From Desulfovibrio sp. OH1186_COT-070 (GTDB lineage: Bacteria > Desulfobacterota > Desulfovibrionia > Desulfovibrionales > Desulfovibrionaceae), in assembly GCF_003860215.1 (NCBI RefSeq), contig NZ_RQYH01000011.1, forward strand, positions 37,223 to 101,222: DNA of 64,000 bases. The letters are read 5' to 3'. The notes below the pieces were generated by a model. The model did no database searches and was not told the DNA's origin. It worked only from the letters and a program-made list of their open reading frames with translations. Below are positions 63,906 through 64,000 of this stretch, piece after piece. Both the position numbers and the translations under genes were made by a program. Every line of letters starts with the position of its first letter. The first letter of the stretch is position 1.

Positions 63906-64000
63906 ATAGTGTCGTCAAACTATGAATCCTGTGATAATACCTCTTCCTGCATGACAGGAGAAGCTATGCGCGCACATCGACGACATGATATTTGTGACAG
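63906..64000 (+). mobile_element. Left end of a probable IS5-type element (runs off the window)
   Basis: The last 100 bp change character and hold ACAGGAGAAGCT then an ATG at 63966. The 11 codons visible read MRAHRRHDICD, like the start of IS5-family transposases (M-R-x-H-R-R-H-D). The exact left terminus is not fixed; GTGTCGTCAAACTATGA near 63910 could be part of the inverted repeat. Confidence 0.4.
63966..64000 (+). CDS. Transposase N-terminus, partial (IS5-like)
   Basis: ATG at 63966 with AGGAG seven bases before it; only MRAHRRHDICD is visible before the window ends. Identification rests on resemblance to IS5-group N-termini. Confidence 0.4.
   Translation, partial: MRAHRRHDICD

Noticed and set aside
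1..64000. CRISPR array or rRNA operon
   Set aside because: No regularly spaced direct repeats and no rRNA-like conserved stretches were seen; the only structural RNA recognised is tRNA-Gln.

Overview
The window looks like a chromosomal segment of a Desulfovibrio-type sulfate reducer (Desulfobacterota). The grounds are high GC, dense short-spaced operons, a split glycine decarboxylase, and a core gene order (metH, rpoH, TPR lipoprotein, rpiB, cysS, M48 peptidase, hslV, ispE, tRNA-Gln, prs, rplY, pth, carD-like, rho, tatA) that I recall from Desulfovibrio genomes. No rRNA, CRISPR array or complete prophage is visible.

Layout. 1-3.7 kb: the end of a leucine-rich-repeat protein, a 5'-nucleotidase lipoprotein and a DUF2333 membrane protein. 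3.7-8.2 kb (minus): the glycine cleavage operon gcvT-gcvH-gcvPA-gcvPB, preceded by a TatD-type nuclease. 9.3-17.9 kb: one operon that starts with a UDP-glucuronate decarboxylase and continues into a six-gene complex I-like / group 4 hydrogenase-like membrane complex. Its large subunit has lost the Ni-binding cysteines, so an Ehr-type complex is more likely than a hydrogenase. 17.9-20.8 kb: an AT-richer DUF262/DUF1524 (GmrSD-like) nuclease and an ADP-ribosylglycohydrolase, a likely acquired island. 21-32 kb: universal stress protein, hisC-cmk, upp, a DUF362 ferredoxin protein, an aromatic amino acid permease, a DUF3426 protein, hpt, a TlpA-like thioredoxin and a MetH without the reactivation domain.

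32.5-47.6 kb is the conserved housekeeping block: heat-shock sigma factor, TPR lipoprotein, tRNA charging (cysS, tRNA-Gln), proteolysis (M48, hslV), isoprenoid and PRPP synthesis, ribosome stress (rplY, pth), a CarD-like regulator, Rho, TatA and an ACT protein. 47.7-54.7 kb (minus) is a signalling locus: an MBL-GAF-HD-GYP protein, a CHASE2 adenylate cyclase, a FecR-domain protein and a TPR/beta-barrel outer-membrane protein. 54.9-57.6 kb holds a WcbI-like protein, queD, a small membrane protein and a DUF1848 protein.

57.6-64 kb is accessory: a decayed IS3-family transposase, an FCD-type GntR regulator, an intact IS1595-family element inserted between that regulator and a TRAP transporter (dctP-dctQ-dctM), an unrecognised 415-residue protein coupled to the transporter, and what appears to be the left end of an IS5-type element at the window edge. 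The best candidates for new biology are the nickel-free Ehr-like complex coupled to a nucleotide-sugar enzyme, the cyclase/FecR/barrel signalling locus, the DUF262-ADP-ribosylhydrolase pair and the TRAP-linked unknown protein.
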